In this document: in pieces, positions 23,995 through 37,600 of the stretch
Numbering within the stretch: position 1 is the stretch's first letter
Layout of the letters: every line of letters starts with the position of its first letter
NCBI GenBank assembly: GCA_019722365.1
Contig: JADFUC010001995.1
Coordinates: 310,001-374,000 of the forward strand
From: Lithospermum erythrorhizon
Taxonomy: Eukaryota; Streptophyta; Magnoliopsida; Boraginales; Boraginaceae
Direction of reading: 5' to 3'
DNA: 64,000 nucleotides
The notes under the pieces: model-generated
The model's database searches: none
What the model was told of the DNA's origin: nothing
What the model saw: only the letters and a program-made list of their open reading frames with translations
Translations under genes and position numbers: made by a program

Positions 23995-25640
23995 TTTTTC
24001 ACCAATATGATGTCAAATCGTGTTTTGCATTTTATGGCCGAGGTTCTTTATCGGACCTTTTTTGAAGTAGTTTTATTTATTCCAATGTCAGTTGAGAATA
24101 TGAAATCACATATTTACTTGTTGATTTATCTATTTAACTATATTGCCATATAACTTCGCTCGTCTGTTTATATTGTCTGGTTTCACGTGTTCTGGGGAGT
24201 CTGAAGATTTTGATCTTGATTAGGGCGACGAGGCATAACTCGCTTGTGTAGCTGTGTTCTGTGTTCATATTTAGAGGCATGTCATCTGATGAATTAATTT
24301 GTTTATATCTCAAGTCTTGCATTTGCATAGAAATGTTCTGTTATCAAAAGGTTGTACTCTCTCTAGAATGGAAGGTTCTCTTTCCAGCTCTGTTGCTGAA
24401 AGGTGTAGTTTGATGTAGAATATGAATGGTTGTTCAGGTCAGGTCAATAGGAGGAGGAGGTGGAGGTGGAGTTGAGGACAGAGACATCGAAGAGAGGGGG
24501 GGGGGGGGGTTGGTATAATTTTTTTGTTGTTTAGTGAAAATAGAATAATCAAGAAAGTCACTGTTGGTGATTGGAAAACCAACAGCTGATTGCCATCCTT
24601 TGTTATACTATTTTTTTTTTATTTCATGATATCACTCCCATCTAACTCATAGTGAAGTTTTTGTTACTATCACTCTTATCAGTTTGTTTAAAACATAAAG
24701 TATCTGAAAAATATGGTTTGGGTTACAAAAGGTAATATAGTAATCAAGAACATGACTAGAAACATTCGTTAAATTTAATTTTATTCCTATCAAATGATTA
24801 ATTTGATGATACGAAGTAGTATATTGATAGGTGATATAAGGGTGATAAACTAAGAGATAGGAGCAGTAGATCTAGATATGGATGAGATTATTATTGGCCA
24901 TGCTAAATAATGACAAAAAAGTCTGTCATCTATGTAATGTGGGGAAGAAGAAGACATGTAGCATGTGGTTTTCATTTCTTCACACATCATTTGATGTTTC
25001 ATCGCCCTGTAATTATTTGGCTGCCTCAAATTATTAGATTTCAATACTATTCATCTTACTATATCATGTTTCATGTTTATTTTAAAAGTTTGATTGTGAG
25101 TTTGGGCCTATGCAAAATTACACGTGTTATCACCTGTTATCTTATTGTTTAGGAATATTTATATCTTTTATTTTACTTATAATTTAAATCTATTATTACA
25201 TTTTATATGATATAATCTATATTATCTTAAGATTCAAAACCATCATATTCATATAATGCATTATCATTTGATACAGATGTCAACTAATTTGCACCAAATT
25301 AAATAGTTAAAACAAATCAAGTAGGCCTGTGATCCCACACATTGCATTATTATTTTCTATATATAATACATGAGTCATGGGTATTATTGTAGTTCTAGAC
25401 TATAGTATAACTTAAAGTTTTAAGTCATTTTATTGGTCGCATCACAAGAAAAATGGCCAAATTGGCCTTTCAAAATATCACAGGAGTTTCTTCTTCCTCT
25501 CACTCAACTGCCAACAGCATTTAGTCAATAATACACATGTACATATTACATATATATGATGATGAATAAAGTATAAGTACATGCTAATTTCACAATAGTT
25601 TCAAGCCATTCATTGATATCTCAGTTTGCATATTGAAGAA
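23995..25640. other. Intergenic DNA with a 14-G run
   Basis: The first 150 bases are probably former 3' UTR of the L13 copy. A GGAGGTGG-rich patch at 24450-24480 is followed by 14 consecutive G at 24496-24509. No gene recognised. The last 100 bases are the ALMT leader. Confidence 0.4.
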
Positions 25641-25651
25641 CAAGAACTAAA

Positions 25652-28431
25652 ATGGCATTAGAAAGCAATTTAGGATCATTGAAGCAAAGTTTTATAGAGA
25701 AAGGAAATGAAAGATTCATATCAAGAAAAGGGTACCCTTCAGAGCTTGGATTAGGTGGAGGTGTAATATATAACACGAATGAAAGTTATTTATCTCGTTT
25801 TATGGGATCCATTAAGCGAAGAATTGTAGATGTTCAAGAATTTGCAATGAAGGCTTATGAGATGGGGAAAAAGGATCCCAGGAAGTTTATTTTTGCTATA
25901 AAGATGGGATTGGCTCTTGCAATTGTTTCTATACTTATATTTTTCAAAGAACCACTTAGCTATATTGGCCAGTATTCTATATGGGCTATTCTCACTGTTG
26001 TCCTCATTTTTGAATTCAACGTAGGTATGTTCAAACGAGTTGTTACTTCCTCCGTTTAAAAAATATAGTTTTGCTTTGACTTTTGATGATCAACTTTTTA
26101 AGTTTTGACCTTAAAAATGTTTGTATATGATGATCAAAGTTGTTTGTGTCAATTAATGTTACAAAGTTTGTTAGTTTGATAATTTAATGATCTTTTTTGA
26201 AATGAAGCTAGTATTATATTTGTTTTTGTCTTATAAAGATCTCTCTTTTTGGAGACAACTCAACTTTGATGATCATCTTCTGATTAATTGTTTATTGATA
26301 TATAGGTGCTACACTGAGTAAAGGGTTAAATCGTGCATTGGGGACGTTTTCTGCTGCTGGACTTTCATTAGGGATGGCTGAATTGTCCATCTTAGCTGGG
26401 AAATATCAAGAAGTTGTAGTGGTTATCAGTATATTCATTGCAGGTTAGATTATTTCCATTACTATTTGTTAGAAATTTGTAAGGTTAGGCGGAGTATAGT
26501 TATTGTGTAGTCAGAGATAAGGTCACCCTATGCGATCTAATGAATTGAATTGTTCTCTGGATTAGGATTTTGCGCGAGTTATTTGAAATTGTATCCAGCG
26601 TTTAAGCAATATGAATATGGATTCCGCGTGTTCCTGTTGACATATTGTATTGTATTGGTATCGGATACTTCACAGTTCACATACACGGCTGTTTCTCGTT
26701 TGTTGCTGATTGGTGTTGGGGCTGGAGTGTGTTTGGTTATAAATGTATGTATTTATCCGATTTGGGCTGGGGAGGATTTGCACAAATTGGTAGTGAAGAA
26801 CTTCATGGGAGTTGCTACTTCTTTGGAAGGTAGCATATTACTGAAACATGCATTTCAGTATTTTTTTGTGTAACTTATTTGTGGTGCCTTGATATATCTA
26901 TGACTAATGTATGACAGTTTTTATCTAGGTTGCGTGAATTCATATCTGCAGAATGTTGAATATGAAAGAATACCTTCAAAAATTCTTGTCTACCAGGCTT
27001 CTGATGATCTTGTGTACAGTGGAATCCGAGCTGTTGTGGAGTCGAGAAGTCAAGAGGAGTCTCTGGTATGTTTATGAGTTATGACTGTCATAATATTTAG
27101 ATAAACCACAAGTAAAACAAGTTAAGGAATATGTGGTGATCGCTTTTGCCCTTTGAAGTTAGGATTTGCGGTATGGGAGCCACCTCACGGGCATTACAAG
27201 ATGCTCAATTATCCTTGGAGTGAGTATGTGAAAGTTAGTGGTGCTTTGAGGCATTGTGCATTTATGGTCATGGCTATGCATGGGTGTATACTGTCTGAAA
27301 TACAGGTATTATCTCATTTCAAACTCTCTTGCAGTTTCCATTAATCTTGTCTAGTTTTTATTTACACCTATTATGGCAATTTGAAGTAATGCCTAATCAA
27401 ATCAATGACTTTACATGAGTGCTCGTGCTTTCGTATAGTCCATGATGTGTTGTGGCGGTTCATCGCTTCAATTGATATTAAGGGAGAATAAAATTATTTT
27501 GGAATATATGGTTTCATCTAGTTCAATGTTCATATTCGCAAGGCTAACATAAACCCTCTAGATGTCTGTCAACCAGAGAAGTGCATTAGTATGAAAGGTG
27601 GATACCAAGTATCACATATCGATATAATTAAGGCAACAGACAAAATCTTTCAATAGAGTGTGATTAGGCTCCACAACTCAACATAAAGGAGATGTGTTAT
27701 TACATGTTATGCTCTATTACCTAACTGGATTGTCTGTTTCGTAGTCTCCATCTGAATTAAGACAAGTCTTCAAGAACGAAATCCAAAAAGTTGGCATTGA
27801 AGGTGCTAGAGTATTGCGATTGCTTGGAGAGAAGGTCGAAAAGATGGAGAAACTGAGTTCTGAAGATCTGCTTGAGACGGTGCATGAGGCTGCTGAGGTA
27901 TTGCAAATGCAGATTGACAGAAAATCATATCTTCTGGTTAATGCAAAAAGCTGGGAAAGTTCTAAAAGACCGAAAAAGTTTGAGGACCTTGAACAGCTTC
28001 AGGAACTGACAGACAATGAACACAAACCAATGATGATAAGTTCACTTAGTAATCTCCATCTGAAATCAACTGAGGCATTGCGCCCTTTCGATCCCCATAA
28101 TCCGAACATGAGTGTCAATGTATCAGCACAATGGAATTCCTCAGAAGACGTCCTGAAACATCAAACAATGTGGCCTTCACGCCTTTCATTACTCGGTGAT
28201 ATTGTCCTGAACGAACGTGAAGTACGAACATATGAAAGTGCAAGTGCATTGTCATTGACGACGTTTACTTCCTTATCGATAGAGTTTGTGGCTAGGCTTC
28301 AGAATCTTGTAGATTCTTTTACAGACCTCAGTGAAAAGGCTAAGTTCAAGGAGCCTCAAGTATTGACTCAAGAAAAAACTCCAGATAGTTTCTGGACAAG
28401 GTTTATGAAGATCATTTGCTTCAGTAAATAA
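25652..28431 (+). CDS. Aluminum-activated malate transporter family anion channel (ALMT9-like clade)
   Basis: Six exons, 25652..26024, 26306..26443, 26566..26829, 26929..27065, 27159..27305 and 27745..28431, join in frame to 581 residues. The N-terminal half has six membrane helices: [36 protein letters not shown], and the [37 protein letters not shown] and [19 protein letters not shown] regions. It continues into the family [20 protein letters not shown] segment. WEPPHG begins at W310, the conserved WEP motif. The long soluble C-terminus ends with [20 protein letters not shown]. The long N-terminus and C-terminal half match the clade of tonoplast channels ALMT4/5/6/9, which carry malate or chloride into the vacuole in guard cells and mesophyll. 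Subcellular site and substrate here are inferred from that clade. A broken tandem copy follows 1 kb downstream. Confidence 0.93.
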
Positions 28432-28439
28432 TTGTGCCT

Positions 28440-29450
28440 TTCAGCAGATGAATTCTTTTTCTGTTAAATAAATTACTGAAGTTTATCATGTATGTGCAGT
28501 TCAATGTTTGTGTTCAGGAAAAGGTTGAGAGATTGATTCGGAAAGGTGACAATTTTCAAATTTGAACTCAATTTTTTATGTACATGTTGTATAATATTTG
28601 ATGGTAAATCTATCGGTATATATTACTCTCAATCTATTTTAATATTAATGAAAATTAATTTAATTTAAATCAAAATTATTTATGTCAATTAAATCCATAT
28701 ATTTATTAAATTTCATCACTAAATAAGTATGATTATTTTTATGATATGGAAGTATTACATCATACAGTAACTTAATACTCATGCCACCTAAATTTTATAC
28801 TATGACTTAATTGGCGGTCAATGTGATGCACTCCGACACCTGATTCCATTACTAATACATCATGAAAATATTAAATTCTTCATAATTAATTATAAGTGTG
28901 ATCATTAGTGGTGGCCATTTACATAAAGTCATAAACAAGCAAAAATGTAAAAAAATCAGCCAAAAATCCTCACTAGTTTAGCAGCCTTTTTGTAATTAAA
29001 GTCGGGATAATGTAATTTATTTTAATTGACGTTTTCTATTTTAAACCAAAACTGAATAGCAACCTCTTGATCCCACATCATACATGACGATCGTCATTTA
29101 TTTTTACATGAAGTGATGTATTTTTAATATATTCCGACAACTTCAATCATTTGAATCTCAGATTCAATTTATTACACCAAAACCAAAACTTATCATTTTG
29201 GAAACCCAAAATCTCAATATATTTATTAATTTTATCATTCCCCAACAAACTTTAATCAATATCATCATATATAAACAATTCATAAAGCTACAAAAACATC
29301 TACATGCATGATGAAGAATCAAGAAAGTACACATTTATGCTAATTTCACCATATAAAAACCCAACTTTTTTCCACCATATTTATGCTAATTTCACAATAA
29401 TTTGAAGCTATTCATTGATATATCATTTTGTTAATTGAAACCCAATAAAG
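28440..29450. other. Spacer between tandem ALMT copies
   Basis: No coding exon. The last 150 bases (GCTAATTTCACAATAATTTG...CATTGATATATC) match the leader of the first copy near 25585-25625, so the duplication included promoter-proximal DNA. Confidence 0.55.
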
Positions 29451-29453
29451 AAA

Positions 29454-31790
29454 ATGGCAGCAACAAGCAATTTAGGATCATTGAAGCAAAGTTTTATAGA
29501 TAAAGGAAAAGAAAGAAACATATCAAGAAAAGGGTATTCAGAGCTTGGATTAGGAGGGGGGGCATCATATATTACAAATGAAGGTTGTTTATCTCGTTTT
29601 ATGGGATCCATTAATGAAAGAATTTCGAGGTTTATTGGAAATATTCATAAATTTGTAATCAAGGCTTATCAGATGGGTAAAAAGGATCCACGGAAGTTTG
29701 TTTTTGCTATAAAAATGGGTTTGGCTCTTGCTTTTGTTTCTGTACTAATCTTTTTTAAGGACCTCAGCTATATCAATAATATTCTATATAGGCTATTCTT
29801 ACTATTAATTGGTGGTTTTTGAATTCAGTATAGGTATGCTCAAATGTGGTGTTAATAAATTTTGTTGATATCATATAAAGATTGTTCTTTGTTTTTTGCC
29901 TATAATTGAACTTTGTGGATTGATATGTAGGTGCCTCAATAAAAAGGTTTAATCGTGCATTGAGGACGTTTTTTCTGCTGGGGGCTTTCCTTAGAGTTGC
30001 TGAATTGTCTATGTTAGCTGGAAATACTGAGAAACTGTGGTTGTCAGTATATTTATAGCAGGTTAGACTATTTGCATTAATGTTGATTAATGTAACTAAC
30101 TAACTATTATGGATGGCGTTTGTAGTATATGGTTTTGTCTTATTGTGGTAATTGTGTATGCTAAGTGAATGTGATCTAATGAATTGTTATACTGTTCTCT
30201 GGGTTAGGATTTGGCGCGAGTTATATGAAGTTGTATCCAGCGTTTAAGCAATATGAATATGGATTTCGCGTGTTCTTGTTGACATATTGTATCGTGCTGG
30301 TATCGGGGACTTCACATTTCACATACAGCTATTTCTGATTGTGCTTATTAATTGTTAGGGCTGGCATTGTCTGATTTATCAATGTGTGTATTTATCGATT
30401 TGGGCTGTTGAGGTTGCACAAATTGGTAGTGAAGAATTTCAAGGGAGTTTCTACTTCTTTGGAAGGTAGCTTGTTAATCGAACTTTCCTGTAAATCTTTT
30501 TGTTGTTGAATGATTTAATTGTTTGCTGATATATGTATGACTGATGCATGTCAGTTTTTGTCTAGGCTGCATTGGTCTCATGTCTGGGCGTTGAATGAAA
30601 GAATACCTTCAAAATTCTTGTTTACCAGGCTTCCGATGATCCTGTGTGTGCAGTGGATACCATTTGTTGTAGGTCAACTTAAGTCAAGAGGAGTCTCTGG
30701 TATGTTTTATGATCCTCTAATATTTAGATAACATACAAGTAAATAGTTAAAGACATGACAAATATCGTTGTTGCCTTCTGTAGTTAGAGGATTTGCTGAA
30801 TAGAACCACCTCATGGTCGTTACAAGATGTTCAAGTATCCTTGGAGTGAGTATATAATCAAAAGTTAGTGGTGCACTAAGGCATTGGCCATTTGCTGGTC
30901 ATAGCTAATACAGGTGCATACTTTCTGAAATCTGAGTATATCTCGCTTCAAACTCTATTGCCCATTGCCGTGATCTTGTATAATTTCTTTATACTGCTTG
31001 TGCAATTTAGTAATGTTGAAATGCATGGTTTGTCAATAATAACATCATGTTTTTCTTCCTACCTTTACAATTAGAGAGGTGTTATTGCTACATTGTGCAG
31101 AATGTGTTATTTCCTATGCTTAAGTTCAATATATTTCAAATCTTTATTACTGAATTGGATTGTCTGTTTGTAGTCTCCGTCTGAATTGAACTGGTCTTCA
31201 AGATAAATCCAAAGTTGAATTTGAAGGTGCTAAAGTGCTGCAGTTGCTTAGGACAAAATTGGAAAAAGATGGAAACTGAGTTCTAGTCTGCTTGGGTGGT
31301 ACATGAGGCTGCTGAGGTTTAAATGGAATTGATCAAGAAATCAGTACCTTCTAGTCAATGCAAAACTGGAAAGTTCTAAAGACGAAAAGTTTGGGACCCT
31401 GAACAACTTCAGGAACAGCAGAAAATAGGCACAAACCAATGATATGATAAGCTCGCTAGTAGTCTCCATCTGCGATCAACTCAGGCACTACGCCCTTATG
31501 AGTCCCCAAAATCAGAACATAGTATCAACATATCAGCACAATGGGACTCCTCGGAAGATGTCACAAACAGCAAACTATGTGGCCTTCCCGGCTATCAATA
31601 CTCATTGATGTTGTCCTGAATGAGCGAGAGCTGGACATATATGAAAGTGCAAGTGCATTGTCATTAACGACATTCTCTTCCTTATTGATTGAGTTTGTTG
31701 CTTCTAGGCTTCAGGAGAATCGTAGATGCTTTACAGTCCTCAGTGAAAAGCCAAGTTCAAGGAGCCTCAGTTGTGGCTTGATGATAGGTG
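29454..31790 (+). pseudogene. Tandem ALMT pseudogene
   Basis: All six exon equivalents of the upstream ALMT can be followed: about 29454-29845, 29932-30060, 30209-30467, 30567-30701, 30790-30930 and 31174-31790. Exon 1 is open ([17 protein letters not shown] to MGLALAFVSVLIFFKDLSY) but loses bases after SYI, so WAILTVV is destroyed. Exon 3 has small deletions and a TGA. The WEP exon reads with a stop and is shortened. Exon 6 has many one-base indels; only [20 protein letters not shown] to FVASRLQ is open. No full ALMT can be made. The C-terminal end is displaced to about 33010 by an intervening 1.2 kb. Confidence 0.9.
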
Positions 31791-31794
31791 TGGC

Positions 31795-33005
31795 ATGGTT
31801 CAAAATTTCTTTTCGGATATAGTTTGAAATAATCAAAATAAAATGTTTGGACTTATTATAAAAATATTTGAGAAATGATGTAAAATCTTAGAAAATCCAG
31901 ATAAGTTATACTACTTCCATTTTTTTTTACATTAATATGGTTTGTTTGTTTGACTAAATAAAGTAACTCTTCTTCATTTACCTCGTTTGAGGTTCTAAAA
32001 AAATATTTTACCTATTGAAAATGGATTTACCTAGATTCACCTAAGTTAGGCTACATTCAGTACAATTATTATAAACATCTTTTTAATTCGAGTTAATATT
32101 ATTCAAATAATTTAGTAAATTATTTATGATTCTCGCTTTTACAGGTTAATTTTAAAATAGCTTATAACCCAATTATCAATTCAATGCCATAAAATGTTCT
32201 TTTACTTGTATAACCTTATTTATAGGAATGAGGAAACATTGAATATATCGATTCTCATGTAATATTCAAAAGTAAATAATAAAAATAGGTCTACATTTAA
32301 TATCTAAATATGTCTAAGTGTAGAATGACAATTAAGCACAAATAAAGAAATAGTGCCCCCCAAAGATGATAGTAAAAATGGCGATTATATATATATTATA
32401 TATTTGTATAAACATAATATTGGAAATAAAGTATAAATATTGAACTATTTGACTAAATTAAAAATAATAATAATTTTGAAAGCAATGTTACATAGTTTAA
32501 AATGTTTGAAATAATTTTTTTGAACTTTTAAATAAAATGTTTACATAATTAGTATTATTTGAAAAAAAATATCTAAAAGTTAAATTTAAACAAAGATTAA
32601 TAGACAATTGTAATGATCTAACACTTATGAAGTGTGATTTGTATATTAATAATAAAAAAAATAGATTCTTATATAAGGAGACTTGTATCTAGTATAATAT
32701 ATATCTACAAATTCTAATATATTCAATCTAAAATAATACACAACAATATCTACAATTAATTATCTCTTAATAAGGTAGATATTATCTAAGAAAAAATTAA
32801 TAAAATCATATGAATTAGACAATAATAAATATATAATTATATTAAATCATTATAGATTTGATTATAATTCTTTATTTAAATATATAGTTGAAAAAATTAG
32901 TAAAATTACCTTTTGGAAACAAATTAATTTGATACATTAACGTTTCGTTTTTATAAATTCAAAAATATAAAATTTTCAAATGTTTCATTTCTTTTAATCC
33001 TATAC
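31795..33005. other. AT-rich insertion of about 1.2 kb inside the ALMT pseudogene
   Basis: This segment separates the last pseudogene exon from its own 3' end and has no counterpart in the intact copy. It is extremely AT-rich, with no ORF and no terminal repeat that I can recognise. Confidence 0.5.
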
Positions 33006-33007
33006 AC

Positions 33008-33052
33008 GGTTTCTAGACAAGATTTATGAAAATCATTTGTTACATGAAATAA
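33008..33052 (+). pseudogene. Displaced 3' end of the ALMT pseudogene
   Basis: GGTTTCTAGACAAGATTTAT followed by GAAAATCATTTGTTACATGAAATAATTG matches, with few changes, the end of the intact ALMT (TTTCTGGACAAGGTTTATGA, near 28390-28435) including its stop-codon neighbourhood. Confidence 0.75.
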
Positions 33053-33054
33053 TT

Positions 33055-34690
33055 GGGTCCAAACAAAATAAAAAATCCTTCATATATTTTCTTGGATCAA
33101 AATGCGATCCTTTATGGATGTGTAATTAATCTTTCACTCCAACGTGTTTGGTGACGATGAGGTGCTTACGCGATACCAACAAAACATAAAATAATAATAA
33201 GAGAAAGTGGACAATAACATAAAATGCTGTGGCTATTATGCAGTTAGGTTCGGTAATTCGGGTCCAATAAAAAAATCGGTTCTTTGAATCGATCGCTCCT
33301 CGAGTTCTTGGTGTTTAGCGTGTGTTGGCCCGTCGTCTCTCTAGTGTTCTGCGTCGAAATAAATGTTTCAAAATAATATAATTTTATTTGTCATACGGAG
33401 TAAAAGTAGACAAGTGAAGTACATAATATAATTTTAGCGGCGAAGAAGGAGAAGTGGACATATTTATTTGTTAATAAATGGAGTATTATTCAAGGTAAAT
33501 TAAAACAATAATAAAATCAACGTGGACAATGACAAGTTGACAACCGAGTTAGTTCCGACATTACTACCTTACGTTAGTTAGTGGACATTTAGATCTTAAG
33601 AGAAGCCATAGTGTCTTGATCTTTCCAAATTTTTGTTTTGTGATAATGTAAGTTTTTGAGTTAATGCCTAAATCATGGTTCAATTTTCATATATGAGGTA
33701 GATGTTATTTCGATTGTTCAAGTATCTAAATCGATCCAGTCAACTACTTCCGTTAATTTTTGGGGTTAAACTAATATTTATGTCATAATGCTTAAAAATT
33801 ACAAGGGTAGTTTAGTCCGATCACATTTCATTAAGTTAGAGCGCAGATCCAAACTCTTCCCTCGTAAGCTCAATTACCCTGACATCATAATCATACTTTG
33901 GTCCATGACAATAAATTCAAATTATAAAAAGATTATAGTATTAGTTTTATACTTTTTTTAGATATATAATAATTATTATATAACTCGGCTCGGCTACATT
34001 CAACTCAAAGTCAATAACCCTCAAAACAAGGCACCTAGTCAAAGGTTAATATTATCCAAATAATAATTCAATTCATTCATCTTGATTTGCCTCGATTATC
34101 CTTGCTCTTTCGAGATCGCGTTGCATCTTCTTATGTCGTTGTTGGCCTTGTGCTTGAAACAAAATGGCATTATATATAGAAAGCGGATTGAAGAGCAGGG
34201 GAAAGTGAAGGTCACCTCATTTCAACTGCAAATCACATTTCTCGTAACATCTCGTGCAATAAAGAATACTTCGAATTTAAAGGAATTTCATAGGCGTTAC
34301 GCGATAATAATACCATCACAAAAAAAAGGTTGAATCCGGAAGATGGAGGATATTGAATCAAGTAAATTAAATAAGCATCAAATAAATAATGTTGACATGC
34401 AAAATCATTGATTTCGTAAGAAATACTACAATAATTGAGAAACAAAATTATATTAATGAAGATAAGAAAAAAATTTATTATGAAATACAGTTACATAATA
34501 CTACAATCACATTGCAGGAGCAGCAGCAAAACCCTAAACCTACCCCTCTTCCTTGCTCTTTTTCTGCAAATGATTTCACCAAAAAAGTTGAACAAAGGAG
34601 AAACGCCACTGCCTTTGTCTTTGAGCAATAATAAATCCTCCAATCCTCCATTTAATGCCTCTTTTTCAAAGCTAAATTTCTTTTCTGGGA
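33055..34690. other. Intergenic DNA
   Basis: No gene supported. CAGTTAGGTTCGGTAATTCG at 33240 and nearby ATCGGTT words resemble hAT-type MITE sequence, but no pair of ends was found. Short open frames near 34400-34700 are antisense or 3' flank of the XRN gene. Confidence 0.35.
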
Positions 34691-34695
34691 CTTTG

Positions 34696-37600
34696 TTAGC
34701 TTAAGTACATCATGTCAAATTCATATTGAGAAGCATCCTGGACCTGGTTTGTTGCACCATTTCTTTCAGGACCAACCATGCCCTGGTTCGTTTCGCCATT
34801 TCTTCCGGAAGCAGGCAGGACCTTGTTAATTTCGCCATTGTTTATGTTCGTTTTCTGTCTTTCAATCACACTCTGGTTCTTCACTAAGTCTATTCCATTT
34901 TCCTTCCCCTCCGCAACTTCGAGTTTGTTTCCACAAGGAGACTGTATATCGTTCCTTCTGCTATTTCTACCGGATGACTGGACAATTTCACCGTTGCTTC
35001 TCCTAATTCTACTTGCTTTTCTTCTTCGTTTTTTCCTCTGGCATGCTGAAAGTTTTACCTCACCGCCATCTTCCTCCCTCTTTTCACCCTCGCCATGACT
35101 TAAAATTCCCTCAACCTCACCAACTTCAAGATGATTTCCACAAGGAGACTGTATATCATTCTTTTTTCTATTTCCACTGGATGACTGGACCTTGCTTGTG
35201 TCATTATTGTTTATGTTCCTTTCATTTATGTTTCTTTGATTTTTCTTCTGGCATGCTGTAACGTTTACCTCATCGTTCTCCCTCTTTTCACCCTCGCCAT
35301 GATTTAAAATTCCCTCAACCTCACCAACCTCGAGATGATTTCCACAAGGAGACTGTATATCATTCTTTTCACTTTTTCCACTGGAAGACTGGACCTTGCT
35401 TGTTTCATCGTTGTTTCTCTTCCTTTTAGCTACTTTTCTTCTTTGATTTTTCTTCTGGCATGGTGTAAGTTTTACCCCACCACCATCTTTCTCCCTCATT
35501 TCACCCTCGCCATGATTTAAAATTCCCTCAACCTCACCAACCTCAAGATGATTTCCACAAGGAAGCTGTATACCGTTCTTATTCCTATTTCCATTGGATG
35601 ACTGGAGATTCTCTCTTTTACTTGCATCAATTCGACATTTCTTGGGATTTTTCAGTGACTCAACTCCGCAATCTCTTTTTCTCTTTCCAACTTCATCTTC
35701 TCTTTTTCTATTACCACCGGATGACTGGACCATGCTTGTTTCATAGTTGTTTCTGTTCCTTTTATTTCCTTTTTCCCTTTCATTTTCATTCTTTCCTTCT
35801 AAACCAACGTCAACATTTGCTTGCTCTGCTTTTTCATTGAGCCATCTTTGCCACATTTCAGAAACAACTTCATGGCCATTACTACCACAATTTTCTGAGA
35901 CTAGTTTATGAGCCATCTTTTCAAGGTTAGGTCCTGAGATGCAATTTGGAGGTTTTGGCCTGAATAGAATTAAATAGATGTCAATAAACATAAAAATTAG
36001 AAAATGCAGACTATTTTGAGCAAAACACACCCAAACATCGGGAACGTGGACAGATTCTGAGTGGAGATGTTTCAAGTACCTTCTACGCAACATGTTACAT
36101 GGTTCACTCATAAGTTCACAAAACTAATAAAAGATGTCCTTATGACAACCAATATCAGCAAGAACAAGGACATATTTCTGACACTTAAATCGTAACCAAA
36201 AAATCCATTTCAGCAATTACATCATTGAGTATCAGAAAAACCAATTTGTATTTACAACACTAGAAAAGATGGGCCATGCCCTGTAAATTAGATCGATTGA
36301 GCACATTGTTACAACCATTTTCACATATATAGTTTGATAACCACATAATCAGTTTAGCCAACTGCAACAGATAACATTCAAAGATAAAGGAGCAACAGAA
36401 GAAATCTATTAACTGGAACATCACAAAAAAATTACACCTCACAGCATTACCAAAGTATTTTCTGTTTTACCAAATTAAAGAAGAAAAGGGAATTCTTACC
36501 GTCGATCACACCTATTTCCCATAACTGATGTCAATTCATGCCATAGGATAGCAGGAAGATGGACATCATCCTTGCTGATAATCTGATTCAGAGAATAAGC
36601 CTTGTGTATTAAACGACCATACAAAATAAAATCAATAAACCAGGCAAGCTTTATATATCAGAAAAATACACAGATCATTAATCAATAACAAAAGTACAAC
36701 AGAAGATGGATTAGCAACACTGATCCTAAAGGCAGAATGGTTAGTTAAAAAAAACATATTGATTTAGTAAATACCAATGATAGCAAAGCTGAGACATGGT
36801 CATTGTAGCAATAGGCATGTATAGGTGGTAAATTTGCAGCTTTGTAAGTGAAGTTTTGAGGGAAGGTTTGCGAAGTTAAGACGCATTTTTTAGTATTATA
36901 ACAAGACCGCAAAAATATACAAATAGGGACTACCAGAAAGATTAAAATTGCGCAACAGGAGATCCTATTTGAGAATTTACTATCCAGACTTGAAACTATG
37001 AAAGACTGGCTTGAAAAACATAGAATGATTTTGAAGAAAGTCATATTTAAGGGCAGATAATTATGAAACATCTTATGGGACCCACTTTTCTCTTATCATA
37101 AGTTACTCGAACAGAAAACTCTCTACTTTGCACTAAGTCTACTCGTTACAATACAGCCAGTCACCTTTATTATAATGTTCTCGTACTTGCAACATGTATA
37201 TACGTTATATAAGACATGTCAACCAAACAATCAATTCCGGATTGAGATGAAAGATGAATGTCAAGAAGTTACTGAAAACAAATGCAGCTGCATACCTTTC
37301 CAGGCAACACTAATCCATCTGGCAGCTTTGAAATGTGAAGGTGAGAGGAAGGGACTTCATAAAACACAGATCTGTAAGACAACAAAGGTGACTATAAAAA
37401 TATATAATAAAAACAATAGCAGTAATTTGTTGACCTTCCATTAAAATTAAATACCTCCAGCAAAATGATTACTTACATGACCTTGTTATTGTTTATTATC
37501 ACCATACCACCAATAGGTGAGTCAACCTCTGAAGGACAGATAGGCTTTTCTGGAATGTATATATATCCATTCATCCCTCCACTGCATTTATATGTCAAAT

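Noticed and set aside
29423..29611. Minus-strand frame over the ALMT pseudogene start
   Set aside because: Antisense shadow; the plus strand matches ALMT exon 1.
34778..35840. Several plus-strand frames rich in Phe, Ser, Leu and Pro
   Set aside because: Antisense to the XRN repeat-coding last exon; their periodic similarity only mirrors that repeat.
35960..36111. N-terminal 50 residues of the long minus frame starting at 36111
   Set aside because: This part is intron; TTCAG at 35964-35960 is the acceptor that joins in phase to the preceding XRN exon.
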